Part shown: positions 34,040-42,247 of the stretch, piece after piece
Layout: each line of letters starts with the position of its first letter
Position numbering within the stretch: the stretch's first letter is position 1
DNA from: Pirellulales bacterium
GTDB taxonomy: Bacteria > Planctomycetota > Planctomycetia > Pirellulales > Thermoguttaceae
Assembly: GCA_020846145.1 (NCBI GenBank)
Contig: JADLEL010000051.1
Location: forward strand, 21,578 to 85,577
Reading direction: 5' to 3'
DNA: 64,000 nucleotides
Notes under the pieces: generated by a model
Told to the model about the DNA's origin: nothing
The model's database searches: none
What the model saw: only the letters and a program-made list of their open reading frames with translations
Translations under genes and position numbers: made by a program

Positions 34040-35665
34040 ATGCACCGATTTTTTTCCCGCTCCTTGGTTCTGCTCTTCATGCTCGGCCTTGCGCTCGGCT
34101 GCGGGCGGCGGGCGGGGAACGATCCTCCGCAAAAAGAACTCGCGAAAAGCAATTCCCCACCGGCCGCAAAAAGCAATCCCGCCATTCCGCCTTCCTCGAA
34201 GAATGCTCCCCCAGCCAAGCGGCAAGAAGCAAAACCGGCGCCCGCCGCCGAGAAAAATTCGGAGAAACCACCGACCAATGCGTTCGAGCAAGAACTAACT
34301 CCGCCGGGGAAGCAACCCGATCGCGCTTCGCTGGGCGATTTGCTCAAACAGCCGGCCGATTCGATGTCGCGGATGGTCCCCGATTATCCGCGGATCGTCG
34401 TCGATGACAAAAGGGTCGCGGCCGCCGGAATCCGCAAAATCCCCGGCAAACGGCTCACGCTCTACACCGACGTGCCCGGCGAGGAGATCGACCGGCTGCC
34501 GGAAGTCTTCGATCTGGCCTTTCCCCAATACTGCGAATACTTCGGCGTCGATCCGAAGACGCTTGACGATTGGCATGCGACCGGCTTTTTGATGAAGGAC
34601 CGGAAACGGTTCGCCGAAGCCGGCCTGATTCCGGCGGCGCTGCCCAATTTTCGCAACGGCTTCTCCTGGAACTTCGATCTCTGGCTTTACGATCAGACGA
34701 GCGATTACTACCGGCGGCATCTGCTGCTGCACGAAGGGGTCCACAGTTTCATGAACACGGTGCTGGGCGGATGCGGCGCGCCCTGGTACATGGAAGGCAT
34801 GGCCGAGATGCTTTCCACCCATGCCTGGCGCGACGGCCGGCTCGCGCTCAATTATTTCCCGCAAAACCGGGAGGAAGTGCCCGAACTGGGCCGCATCCGC
34901 ATTATTCGCGACGAGGTTGCGGCGGGCCGCGCGTTGCCGCTTGCAAAGATCATCGAGTATCCGGCTTCGGCGCATCACGCGAACGACGGCTACGCCTGGT
35001 CTTGGGCGGCGGCGAAATTCCTGGACGCGCATCCGCGTTACCAAAAGCGCTTCCGCGAATTGTCCAAAAACGTGCCGCACGTCGATTTCAACGCGAATTT
35101 CCGCAAAAGCTTCGCCGCCGATCTGCCCGAGATGTGCGAAGAGTGGCAGGCGTTCGCCGCCGGCTTGGAGTACGGATACGATATTCCGCGAACGGCGATC
35201 GATTTCACGCCGGGCAAGCCGATCGGGGAAAAATCGGGATCGACAAATGGCGAATCGATCGCCGTAACGGTTTCCTCCGATCGCGGCTGGCAAAACAGCG
35301 GCATCCGGCTGGATGGCGGCAGGAAGTACGAGCTAACCGCGTCGGGCCGCTGGCGCAAAACATGCCGCCCGGCGTTCTGGAGCGGATTGAAAAATCCGCC
35401 CGATCAGATCGAGTTGGAGCCGAACGGCGTTTCGATTCGCTATTATCGCGGCCGGCCGCTCGGCATCCTGCTTGCCGCCGTGCGGCCCGACCGTCCAAAT
35501 CCCGAAAAATCCTCGGTCTTTCTGAATCCCCTCCCCCTCGGTCCGAAAGCCTCCCTCGTCCCCGATGAATCCGGCACCCTCTTTTTCAAACTCAACGACT
35601 CGGGGGCCGACCTGGAGAGTAACGAAGGGGGGATCGCATGTAAAGTCGCCCGCCAAATTCCGTAG
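34040..35665 (+). CDS. Lipoprotein with gluzincin-type (HEGVH) metallopeptidase domain
   Basis: This 541-aa protein has a lipoprotein signal (FMLGLALGCG, Cys near residue 21) and a Pro/Lys/Ala-rich linker up to about residue 85. The peptidase MA-like domain includes YYRRHLLLHEGVHSFM; HEGVH is the HExxH zinc motif, and APWYMEGMAEML supplies the downstream Glu. A C-terminal domain of about 140 residues (KPIGEKSGSTNG ... SVFLNPLPLG ... SGTLFFKLNDSGADL) resembles a small beta-sandwich that may bind sugars. It is probably anchored in a membrane facing the periplasm. The stop codon TAG is part of the GTAG foot of a REP hairpin at 35662-35681, so the natural C-terminus may have been altered. Confidence 0.8.
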   Translation: MHRFFSRSLVLLFMLGLALGCGRRAGNDPPQKELAKSNSPPAAKSNPAIPPSSKNAPPAKRQEAKPAPAAEKNSEKPPTNAFEQELTPPGKQPDRASLGDLLKQPADSMSRMVPDYPRIVVDDKRVAAAGIRKIPGKRLTLYTDVPGEEIDRLPEVFDLAFPQYCEYFGVDPKTLDDWHATGFLMKDRKRFAEAGLIPAALPNFRNGFSWNFDLWLYDQTSDYYRRHLLLHEGVHSFMNTVLGGCGAPWYMEGMAEMLSTHAWRDGRLALNYFPQNREEVPELGRIRIIRDEVAAGRALPLAKIIEYPASAHHANDGYAWSWAAAKFLDAHPRYQKRFRELSKNVPHVDFNANFRKSFAADLPEMCEEWQAFAAGLEYGYDIPRTAIDFTPGKPIGEKSGSTNGESIAVTVSSDRGWQNSGIRLDGGRKYELTASGRWRKTCRPAFWSGLKNPPDQIELEPNGVSIRYYRGRPLGILLAAVRPDRPNPEKSSVFLNPLPLGPKASLVPDESGTLFFKLNDSGADLESNEGGIACKVARQIP

Positions 35666-35681
35666 GCGGGGCTTCGCCCCC
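35662..35681. repeat. GTAG-headed REP hairpin overlapping a stop codon
   Basis: GTAGGCGGGGCTTCGCCCCC: the GTAG supplies the TAG stop of the upstream lipoprotein gene and leads into a GGGGC/GCCCC hairpin. A gene remnant follows immediately. Confidence 0.7.
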
Positions 35682-35789
35682 GACGTTTGGATCTCCGACG
35701 GCGGGCATCTGATCAACGTCACCCACCCCGACCAAGTGAATGAATTCATTCGCGCGGCGATGCAACGGGCAGCCGCCGATCGAACCTAA
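35682..35789 (+). pseudogene. C-terminal remnant of an alpha/beta hydrolase
   Basis: The reading frame that ends at 35789 contains DGGHLINVTHPDQVNEFI and then about 14 residues. GGHLINVTHPD is the catalytic-His region and C-terminal helix typical of alpha/beta-hydrolase-fold proteins. The rest of the protein is missing; upstream is the REP hairpin and the lipoprotein gene in another frame. I call it a truncated remnant, perhaps left by a deletion ending at the REP. Its stop overlaps the 3' end of nnrE by a few bases. Confidence 0.6.
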
Positions 35790-36466
35790 GTCTTGCCGAC
35801 GATCTTTTCCACCAAACCTCGCGGCTGGCCGATATCGAGCACGTGCAGACGGCCGACATAAGGCGCGGCGGCGGGTGTTAAAAAGCCCGGTTTGGCCGCC
35901 ACGAAGGTGCAGGTCTCGGCCGCGCGGATCGCGTGCCGCGCCGGCTCGCCCGTGTCGCAGTCCAATCCGCTCGGCAGATCGATCGCCAGCTTGGGCGCCG
36001 CGGCGGCGTTGAGTTGATCGATGACTTCATCGAAGGGAGAACGCGGGTCGCCGCGCGCGCCGGTGCCCAAGAGCCCATCGACGATCCACGCCGCGCCGCG
36101 AAGCAGTTTTTCCAGCCGCGGCGCATCGTGCCGGTTGCCGAAAACTTCAATCGGTACGTCGGTCTTTTCCAGAATGCGGAAATTGACGGCCGCGTCGCCC
36201 GTCAGTTCGGCCGGCTCGGCCCAGAGCAATATTTTGACCGCATGGCCGCGCAGGTCCAAGTGCCGCGCGATCACGAATCCGTCGCCGGCGTTGTTCCCTT
36301 TGCCGCAGCAAATCACGACCGGTCCGGTTAGCCCCAAGCGGCAGAGCACGTCGGCCGCGCCGCGCCCGGCGTTCTCCATGAGCACAAGACCGGTCATGCC
36401 GTACTCGTCGGTCGCCAGCCGATCGACCAGGCGCGATTGTTCGCGGGTAAGCGCGATCGATTGCAT
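35786..36466 (-). CDS. nnrE: NAD(P)H-hydrate epimerase (YjeF_N domain)
   Basis: This enzyme epimerises damaged NAD(P)H hydrates so that the dehydratase can repair them. At 226 aa it is the stand-alone N-terminal domain, without the ADP/ATP-dependent dehydratase domain often fused in bacteria. Motifs: MTGLVLMENAGRGAADVL, CCGKGNNAGDGFVIARHL, VDGLLGTGARGDPRSPFD and LAIDLPSGLDCDTGEP with the catalytic Asp region. The partner nnrD is not in the window. The gene is divergent from the fmdB-type gene and its 3' end touches the hydrolase remnant. Confidence 0.93.
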   Translation of the reverse strand: MQSIALTREQSRLVDRLATDEYGMTGLVLMENAGRGAADVLCRLGLTGPVVICCGKGNNAGDGFVIARHLDLRGHAVKILLWAEPAELTGDAAVNFRILEKTDVPIEVFGNRHDAPRLEKLLRGAAWIVDGLLGTGARGDPRSPFDEVIDQLNAAAAPKLAIDLPSGLDCDTGEPARHAIRAAETCTFVAAKPGFLTPAAAPYVGRLHVLDIGQPRGLVEKIVGKT

Positions 36467-36560
36467 GATGTTGACTGCCGAAAAAAAGCCCTTTCCTCAA
36501 GCGTCTAAATAACCTAAAATAGATTGGTCATTGTATCATCGAAAAGGAAGGAAGGCCATC

Positions 36561-36794
36561 ATGCCGCTTTACGAATACACCTGCAAAACGTGCGGAAACG
36601 ACTTCGAAGAGTTGGTCCTCGGCGACGTCAAGCCGGAATGCCCCTCCTGCGGATCGGCCGCCCTGACGAAGAACATGAGCGCCCCGGCGGCGCACGCCAA
36701 CTCCGGCGCGAAAGACCCCGCCTGCCCCGTCCAATCTACTTGCGGCGCAACGCACTGCTGCGGCCAGAATTGCGGCATGGGCGATTTTCTGTGA
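36561..36794 (+). CDS. FmdB-type zinc-ribbon protein
   Basis: This 77-aa protein starts MPLYEYTCKTCGNDFEELV at 36561, after AAGGAAGGAAGGCC, and has the CxxC...CxxC zinc ribbon (CKTCG and CPSCG) of the FmdB/putative regulatory protein family. The tail is Cys-rich (CPVQSTCGATHCCGQNCGMG). Despite the family name, a regulatory function is not established. The ORF-track start ten codons earlier is less likely because the family begins MPLYEY. Confidence 0.9.
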   Translation: MPLYEYTCKTCGNDFEELVLGDVKPECPSCGSAALTKNMSAPAAHANSGAKDPACPVQSTCGATHCCGQNCGMGDFL

Positions 36795-36857
36795 ATAATC
36801 TCCCCCGAGCCAACGAGCCCGATCGTCCCCGGCTTCGCCGGCAATAGCGGGTGACGC

Positions 36858-36968
36858 TGCCGGCTTGCCCGGCAGTGTTGTGAAGAAATGACTGAACGAT
36901 TCGATTTTCCGAACGGAAAACCTGGCCGGCCCAACACGTCCGATCTGCACTGCCGGACAAGCCGGCAG
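36858..36968. repeat. CTGCCGG hairpins (two opposed copies)
   Basis: CTGCCGGCTTGCCCGGCAG at 36858-36876 and CTGCCGGACAAGCCGGCAG at 36950-36968 lie about 75 bases apart between the fmdB-type gene and rpoN, which converge here. An additional CCGGCTTCGCCGG stem lies at about 36829-36841. Confidence 0.8.
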
Positions 36969-36981
36969 AGGCGCGCTTCCG

Positions 36982-38514
36982 TTACTCCTCATCCTCCGCG
37001 ACATTTTCCGGCGGTTTCCCGCCGGTCGCCGTCCAATCGCGGCGTTGGCGGGAACTGGGGATGTTCATCGCCTTGCGGTATTTGGTGATCGTCCGCCGGG
37101 CGACGGTGATGCCCTGCGCGCCCATCGCGGCCACGAGTTGGTCGTCGGAAAGCGGATGCTGCTTGTCTTCCTTGTCGATGACTTCCTGCAGCTTCAGCCG
37201 CACGATGTCCCAGGCGACTTCCTCGCCGCCGGCGCTCGTCGTGCCGCCGCAGAAGAACCGTTTGAGCGGGAAGATGCCGCGCGGCGTTTGAATCCACTTG
37301 TCGTCCACCGCCCGGCTCACGGTCGTGACGTGTACGCCCACCTTGTCGGCGATCTGCTGCATCTTGAGCGGCTCGATGGCCTCCGGCCCTTTGTTCAGAA
37401 ATTCGATCTGATGATCGACGATCGCCTGCGAGACTTTCGTCAGCGTGCCGCGGCGCTGCTCGATCGATTCGATGAGCCACTGCGCCGAATTGACCTTCCG
37501 CTTGATGTACTCCCGCGTCTCCTCGGTGGTGTCGGCGTCTTGCAGCAGCTTGCGATAGTACGGACTGATGTGCAGGCTGGGCATCTGGGTGTCCTCGAGC
37601 CGCACCGCGTATTTGCCGCCGTCGTCGAGTTCCACGAACACGTCCGGGGTAACCGACGGGGCCGTAACGTTGATGAAATCGGCGCCCGGCTTGGGATGCA
37701 GCTTGCGCAGCTCGACGAGCGCGTTCTGGATGCGCTCGATGGTGTAGTTCGTCTTCCGGCAGATGACCGGCAGCCGATTGTGTTCGAGGTCCTCGAGATG
37801 ATGGGAGATGAGCGTCTCGAGTTCCTCGTGCATCGCCATGCCCGGCACGAGTTGCAGCAGCAGGCATTCGCGCAGGTCGCGGGCGGCGATGCCCGGCGGA
37901 TCGAGCTTCTGCACGATGTCCAGCGCCCGTTGGGCCAATGCCAGTTCATCCTTGCCGCGGCCGCCGCCCAGCAGGTCTTCGAGCCGGCCTTGCAAGTAGC
38001 CGTTGCTATCGAGATTGGCGATGATCCGCTCGCAGAACAGGCGGATTTCCGGCTCCAGATCGAACCAGCCCAGTTGATCGGCGAGATAATCCTGCAGCGA
38101 TTGCGGCCGGGCGACCATGTTCGCCATCGCGTCCAGCTTGCGGTCGCCCGCCTCTTCGACCTGCTCGCGCGACGGGCGGCTGCGCTCCTCGAAATGGTCG
38201 GGCCATTGCTCGTCCATCTTCAACAGCCGCTCGAAATCGTCCTCGTTGCTGTGCGCTTCGTCGATCACCAATTCGCGCTCGTCCTCGCTGGGGGCGTCGG
38301 GCACGTCGCGCTCGACCGGCTCTCCCGCCGCCTCGACGGCCATTTCCGGCTCTTCCTCGAGGACCTCCAGGACCGGATTCTCCTCCATCTCCTGCTCGAT
38401 CCGCTCCTGCAATGCGAGGATCGGCAACTGCAGAATCTCCATCGACTGGATCATCCGCGGCGCCAGCACCTGCTTCTGCACCATCCGCAGTTCTTGGCCG
38501 AACGACAAACGCAT
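36982..38514 (-). CDS. rpoN: RNA polymerase sigma-54 factor
   Basis: Sigma-54 directs RNA polymerase to -24/-12 promoters and needs AAA+ activators. The start at 38514 (MRLSFGQELRMVQKQVLAPR) gives 510 aa and the standard region I (MIQSMEILQLPILALQERIE). An acidic region II follows, then the core-binding domain, the helix-turn-helix DKVGVHVTTVSRAVDDKWIQ with RGIFPLKRFFCGG, and the RpoN box region ARRTITKYRKAMNI. The ORF-track start lies in heptamer repeats (GAATGAT) and is not credible. It is the last gene of the minus-strand block after recR. No enhancer-binding activator gene is seen in the window. Confidence 0.96.
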   Translation of the reverse strand: MRLSFGQELRMVQKQVLAPRMIQSMEILQLPILALQERIEQEMEENPVLEVLEEEPEMAVEAAGEPVERDVPDAPSEDERELVIDEAHSNEDDFERLLKMDEQWPDHFEERSRPSREQVEEAGDRKLDAMANMVARPQSLQDYLADQLGWFDLEPEIRLFCERIIANLDSNGYLQGRLEDLLGGGRGKDELALAQRALDIVQKLDPPGIAARDLRECLLLQLVPGMAMHEELETLISHHLEDLEHNRLPVICRKTNYTIERIQNALVELRKLHPKPGADFINVTAPSVTPDVFVELDDGGKYAVRLEDTQMPSLHISPYYRKLLQDADTTEETREYIKRKVNSAQWLIESIEQRRGTLTKVSQAIVDHQIEFLNKGPEAIEPLKMQQIADKVGVHVTTVSRAVDDKWIQTPRGIFPLKRFFCGGTTSAGGEEVAWDIVRLKLQEVIDKEDKQHPLSDDQLVAAMGAQGITVARRTITKYRKAMNIPSSRQRRDWTATGGKPPENVAEDEE

Positions 38515-38549
38515 ATTCAGGGGCGAGGGGTTAGGGGCGTGGGGTGCGG

Positions 38550-38663
38550 GAATGATGAATGCTGAATGATGAATGATGAATTGAAAGCACCATCTCATTC
38601 GCCATTCGGATACACGTTAGTCCCGTTGTGGTATTCATCATTCATCATTCAGCATTCATCATT
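38550..38663. repeat. Inverted pair of GAATGAT heptamer arrays between recR and rpoN
   Basis: GAATGAT, GAATGCT, GAATGAT, GAATGAT, GAATTGA run at 38550-38584. The complementary array ATTCATC, ATTCATC, ATTCAGC, ATTCATC runs at 38633-38660. They enclose about 48 bases and fill almost the whole recR-rpoN gap. Confidence 0.93.
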
Positions 38664-38665
38664 TC

Positions 38666-39265
38666 CTAAAACTTTTGTCTTCCGCTCATCGCGTCGGCGA
38701 GGATTTCCTTGTTGGCGAACTCGAGCACGCTGCCGGTGGTGATGCCGCGGGCGAGGCGGGTGATTTGCACGGGAAATTCGCCGAGCAGGTTCGAGATGTG
38801 CAGCGACGTGCCGTCGCCTTCGACCGTCGGGTTGGTCGCCATGATGACTTCCTTGAACCGGCCCGAGCGCACGCGCTCGACCAAGGCGTCGATGGTAAGC
38901 TGGTCGGGATTGATGCCCTCCAGGGGTGCAATCCGACCCAGCAAAACGTGATACAATCCGCGATACACGCCGGCCTGCTCCAGGGCGATCAAATCGCGCG
39001 GCTGCTCGACCACGCACAACACGTCCCGATCGCGGCGGGAGTCCTTGCAAATATCGCACAACTCTTCTTCCGCTAAATTATAACACGCGCTGCAATACCG
39101 CACGTTCTCTTTCACCGCCCGAATGGCCTCGGCCAACGCCAGCGCCTCGTTTTTATGCACGCGCAACACGTGGTAGGTCAACCGTTCGGCCGACTTCCGC
39201 CCGATGCCGGGCAGTTTGGCGAACTCGCCGATCAGCGTTACGACGGATTGCGTGAGTTCGGGCAT
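38666..39265 (-). CDS. recR: Recombination mediator RecR
   Basis: RecR acts with RecF/RecO to load RecA at gaps during repair. The start at 39265 ([20 protein letters not shown]) gives 199 aa, the usual length; the longer ORF-track version is encoded by heptamer repeats. Features: the helix-hairpin-helix [17 protein letters not shown], the C4 zinc finger [16 protein letters not shown] and the Toprim segment [19 protein letters not shown]. It follows dnaX and ybaB on the same strand in the widely conserved order dnaX-ybaB-recR. Confidence 0.97.
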   Translation of the reverse strand: MPELTQSVVTLIGEFAKLPGIGRKSAERLTYHVLRVHKNEALALAEAIRAVKENVRYCSACYNLAEEELCDICKDSRRDRDVLCVVEQPRDLIALEQAGVYRGLYHVLLGRIAPLEGINPDQLTIDALVERVRSGRFKEVIMATNPTVEGDGTSLHISNLLGEFPVQITRLARGITTGSVLEFANKEILADAMSGRQKF

Positions 39266-39270
39266 TCTTA

Positions 39271-39416
39271 GGGGAGAGGGGAGAGAGGAGAGGGGAGAGA
39301 AAGAAGCAATGCTTTCACTCCCTTGTTGCCGCAAATACTAACAGCCGGGCCCGCGAGAATATATTTTGCGCGTGCATTCATTCTTCACTCTCCCCTCTCC
39401 CCTCTCCCCTCTCCCC
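39271..39416. repeat. Inverted pair of GGGGAGA heptamer arrays at the ybaB-recR junction
   Basis: GGGGAGA, GGGGAGA, GAGGAGA, GGGGAGA run at 39271-39298. The complementary TCTCCCC x4 runs at 39389-39416. The second array lies inside the 3' end of ybaB and encodes its Gly/Glu/Arg tail. The enclosed segment is about 90 bases. Confidence 0.93.
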
Positions 39417-39770
39417 TGCTCCCGTTCCCATGAGCTTCTCCATCGCCGCGTCCAAGCCGGGCACGGAGAGGCCGCCGGTGAGGTCGCGCATGGCGTCGGC
39501 GTGCATTTGTTTGCTTTTGGCGATGGCCTGATTGACGGCCGCGACGACGAGGTCTTCCAAAAACTCGGCATCGCCCTGGGTGATGAGCGCGGGATCGATC
39601 TTGCAGCGCAGCACTTCCATGAGGCCGTTGACTTCGATCTCGACCATGCCGCCGCCCGACGAGCCGACGACCCGCCGGCTCTTCATTTCTTCTTGCAGCT
39701 TGCCCATCTGCCCGCCGATTTGCTGGGCCTGCTTCAAGATCGCGCCGAGATTGGACAGTCCTTTGAACAT
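39378..39770 (-). CDS. ybaB: YbaB/EbfC nucleoid-associated protein with a repeat-encoded tail
   Basis: YbaB/EbfC is a small DNA-binding protein of the nucleoid, nearly always between dnaX and recR. The 130-aa ORF starts MFKGLSNLGAILKQAQQIGG and contains the family core SSGGGMVEIEVNGLMEV and CKIDPALI. The normal protein would end near LDAAMEKLMG; the last 15 or so residues (GTGAGERGEGRGESEE) come from a heptamer array and are not part of the family. The array is seven bases per unit, so a change in copy number would alter the tail frame but not the core. The gene lies 7 bases downstream of dnaX. Confidence 0.95.
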   Translation of the reverse strand: MFKGLSNLGAILKQAQQIGGQMGKLQEEMKSRRVVGSSGGGMVEIEVNGLMEVLRCKIDPALITQGDAEFLEDLVVAAVNQAIAKSKQMHADAMRDLTGGLSVPGLDAAMEKLMGTGAGERGEGRGESEE

Positions 39771-39777
39771 GGTTGAT

Positions 39778-41559
39778 TTATTCCCTATTCGGCGGATCGA
39801 CCTTTACGGGAGTGGCGCCGAAAAGTTCCGCCGCCTGTTGCACCATCGGATGTTTGGCGATTTCCATGACCAGTTGATGTTGCGAGACGGCCCGAACCGG
39901 CGCCGGCGCTGCTCCCGACGGACCGCCGCTCTCTTCCACGATAAATTGCAGCCGAATCGGCTGGCCGGTTACTTCGGCCAGGGCCTGCTCGAAACGGACG
40001 ACCTGCCGCTCGCACATCGACTTCGGCATAGCATACTCCGCTTTGAAGGAAATAGCCAGGGTATTTGGCGCGGAAATTGCTACGGCGTGAAACCGCCGAG
40101 CGTGGTCGGCCACCATGCCCGATACCCGGCCGATGGCCCGATTCCACAGTTCCATTGCATTTTCGGGCGTCAAAACGGTCGGAGATGCCACTTTTGGAGT
40201 GGCTTCGGGTGGCGATTGATAGGGTGTTACGATGGATTCATCGTTTTTTTTTCCACCCAAATCCCCTGCGGGCGATTCCAACGCCGGCGGAGATATGATG
40301 CCGGAAGAATATCCGGCGGAGGTTCCGGCGGAAGGTAGGTCGGAAGTCGGCAAAGGCGTTGCTCCCGAACCGACCACCGTAATCGGCATGCCGCTGCGCA
40401 CCTGGGCGACGATTTGCGCAAGTTCCTCCAGATCTTCCAAGTGGCAAATGCGCACCAGCGCCAGTTCGGCCAGAATGCGACCCTGCGTGCTATACCGCAT
40501 TCGGGAAAGCGTTTGGTCGAGTATCTGCATCATCGCCAGCACCGTTTGCAGGCCCAACCGCTGTCCGGCCGCCGCGATATCGGCCGCGCTCGAAGGCGAG
40601 GCGTAGAGAAACGCGTCGGCTTGGCAGCCGACCGACGCCGCCATGCAATCGCGGAAGTAGCCGAAAAGCTGCTCGACGAGTTGCGGGGCATCGACGCCGG
40701 CATGGAGGGCGGCGTCCAAATCGTTGAGAGCCGCCGCCGCATCCCGGCCCACGATATGCCCGACGAGGCCCATCAAGAGCGAATCGCCCGCCGTGCCGAG
40801 CATGTTGTGAACGTCTTCGACGGTAATCTTGCCGGACGAGAAGGCCAAAAGCTGCTCCAAGAGCGATTGGCTGTCGCGCATCGAACCTGCCGCGCGGCGG
40901 GCGAGCACCTCGAGCGCCTGCGGATCGGCCTCGACCCCCTCCGCATCGACAATCTGCCGTAATCTTTGCGCAATGGATTGAGTCAGAATGCCCGCAAAGT
41001 CGAACCGCTGACAGCGCGAAAGAATCGTAATCGGGATTTTCGTCGCTTCGGTCGTGCAGAAGATGAATTTGACGTGCTCCGGCGGCTCCTCCAGCGTTTT
41101 CAAGAGGGCGTTGAACGCCTCGCGGGTGAGCATGTGGACTTCGTCGATAATATAGATTTTGTGCCGCGAACGGCTGGGTCGCACGTTCACGTTCTGCCGC
41201 AACTGGCGGATTTCATCGATGCCGCGATTGCTCGCGCCGTCGATCTCGAGCACATCCACGTCGTCACCGGCGGCAATCGCCCGGCAGGTGTCGCATTCGT
41301 TGCAAGGATGGGCGCTGGTTCCCTTTTCACAATTCAGCGCCTTGGCCAAAATCCGCGCCGCGGAAGTTTTTCCCACTCCCCGCGCGCCGGTGAAAAGATA
41401 GGCGTGCCCCACGCGGCCGGCGGCAATCGCATTGGTAAGCGCCTGCGACACGTGCTCCTGACCGACCAACTCCGCGAACGCCTGCGGCCGATAGCGCCGC
41501 GCCACCACGACGTATTGCTTGGCGGGAAGGGCTTCGGCGGCGAGGGGAGTATCGGACAT
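39778..41559 (-). CDS. dnaX: DNA polymerase III subunit gamma/tau
   Basis: DnaX is the clamp-loader ATPase of the replicative polymerase. This 593-aa protein has the N-terminal YRPQAFAELVGQEHVSQAL, Walker A FTGARGVGKTSAARIL, the four-Cys zinc module (CEKGTSAHPCNECDTC), Walker B IYIIDEVHML, sensor FCTTEATKIPITILSRCQRF and the domain III collar. The C-terminal third (from about residue 385) is variable and Pro/Ser-rich with a short folded end. I did not identify a slippery frameshift site for gamma. The upstream region has no clear ribosome-binding site; a repeat-bounded cassette begins 10 bases before the ATG. Confidence 0.96.
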   Translation of the reverse strand: MSDTPLAAEALPAKQYVVVARRYRPQAFAELVGQEHVSQALTNAIAAGRVGHAYLFTGARGVGKTSAARILAKALNCEKGTSAHPCNECDTCRAIAAGDDVDVLEIDGASNRGIDEIRQLRQNVNVRPSRSRHKIYIIDEVHMLTREAFNALLKTLEEPPEHVKFIFCTTEATKIPITILSRCQRFDFAGILTQSIAQRLRQIVDAEGVEADPQALEVLARRAAGSMRDSQSLLEQLLAFSSGKITVEDVHNMLGTAGDSLLMGLVGHIVGRDAAAALNDLDAALHAGVDAPQLVEQLFGYFRDCMAASVGCQADAFLYASPSSAADIAAAGQRLGLQTVLAMMQILDQTLSRMRYSTQGRILAELALVRICHLEDLEELAQIVAQVRSGMPITVVGSGATPLPTSDLPSAGTSAGYSSGIISPPALESPAGDLGGKKNDESIVTPYQSPPEATPKVASPTVLTPENAMELWNRAIGRVSGMVADHARRFHAVAISAPNTLAISFKAEYAMPKSMCERQVVRFEQALAEVTGQPIRLQFIVEESGGPSGAAPAPVRAVSQHQLVMEIAKHPMVQQAAELFGATPVKVDPPNRE

Positions 41560-41568
41560 GATTTAAGG

Positions 41569-42240
41569 ATTGCAAATTGCAAATTGAGCGAAGGCTTTTA
41601 TTGACGATTGCATAAATGGTATCAACACGGAGGCACGGAGGACACGGAGGTGTCAACTATGCATATTAGATTTCACACATTATGGTTCGAGTTCTCTCCT
41701 TAAGATTTTCGCACCCTCATACCCTTTGTGCTTTTCGGCTTCCGTTTTCTTCATCCAAAAATTTACCGTATTTGCTAGAACGGACTCGACATATTTTGAT
41801 GGTACGAAGAATACTTCGGGTGGCTTGTTTTCATCTTTGGGCCATTCGGCAGGCAAATAAACGAAAGCGTACCAAAGCGATGAATTCTTCGGAAAGATTG
41901 GTTTCTTTATTCTCCAGATATACTTATCTTTCACTTTATTCAAAGTGGTTGTTCCCGTTTTCACCTGAATCGCGATGGTTTCTCCACCTTTCGGCATTGC
42001 GACGAACAGATCGATACCGGGAACACCCGCTCTCGGCAATCCGACCACCATACCCAGAGCGGAGAGATACGCAGCCACGTAAAATTCACCAGTTGCTCCC
42101 GTAAGAATCGAATTATTTGCCATTTCTTCAATCTCGATGTCCGTTTAAAACTCCGTGTCCTCCGTGTCTCCGTGGTTAATTCCTTGTTTTCCCGTTGTTC
42201 AATTTGCAATTTGCAATTTGCAATTACCAATTTGCAATAA
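41569..42240. mobile_element. Repeat-bounded cassette carrying a nuclease-like gene, between ffs and dnaX
   Basis: The left end has ATTGCAA heptamers (41569-41585), a roughly 40-base spacer, and CACGGAGG-CACGGAGGA-CACGGAGG (41626-41650). The right end has the mirror arrangement: CTCCGTGTCCTCCGTGTCTCCGTG (42151-42174), spacer, then TTTGCAA/GCAATTT heptamers (42199-42240). The two ends thus form compound inverted repeats around one AT-rich gene. The cassette begins 10 bases from the dnaX start codon and ends 8 bases from the SRP RNA 3' end. A mobile or cassette nature is inference; no transposase or target duplication was found. Confidence 0.65.
41680..42123 (-). CDS. PD-(D/E)XK nuclease-like protein
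   Basis: This 147-aa protein shows a possible nuclease core: Glu13 in TGEFYVAAYLSALG, Asp38 in GIDLFVAMPKGG and the QVK of IAIQVKTGTTT (Gln53-Lys55). This is the E...D...QxK layout seen in small PD-(D/E)XK-fold proteins such as intron-associated or DUF4365-like families. The C-terminal half includes WYAFVYLPAEWPKDENKPPE and FFVPSKYVESVL, which also fit that group. It is AT-richer than the surrounding housekeeping genes and lies between ffs and dnaX, flanked by inverted heptamer and CACGGAGG repeats. Its role could be in mobility or defence; neither is proven. Confidence 0.65.
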   Translation of the reverse strand: MANNSILTGATGEFYVAAYLSALGMVVGLPRAGVPGIDLFVAMPKGGETIAIQVKTGTTTLNKVKDKYIWRIKKPIFPKNSSLWYAFVYLPAEWPKDENKPPEVFFVPSKYVESVLANTVNFWMKKTEAEKHKGYEGAKILRRELEP

Positions 42241-42247
42241 AGCACTC

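Noticed and set aside
38515-38598. N-terminal extension of RpoN in the ORF track
   Set aside because: It is encoded by GAATGAT heptamers and G-rich sequence; the family starts at MRLSFGQELRM.
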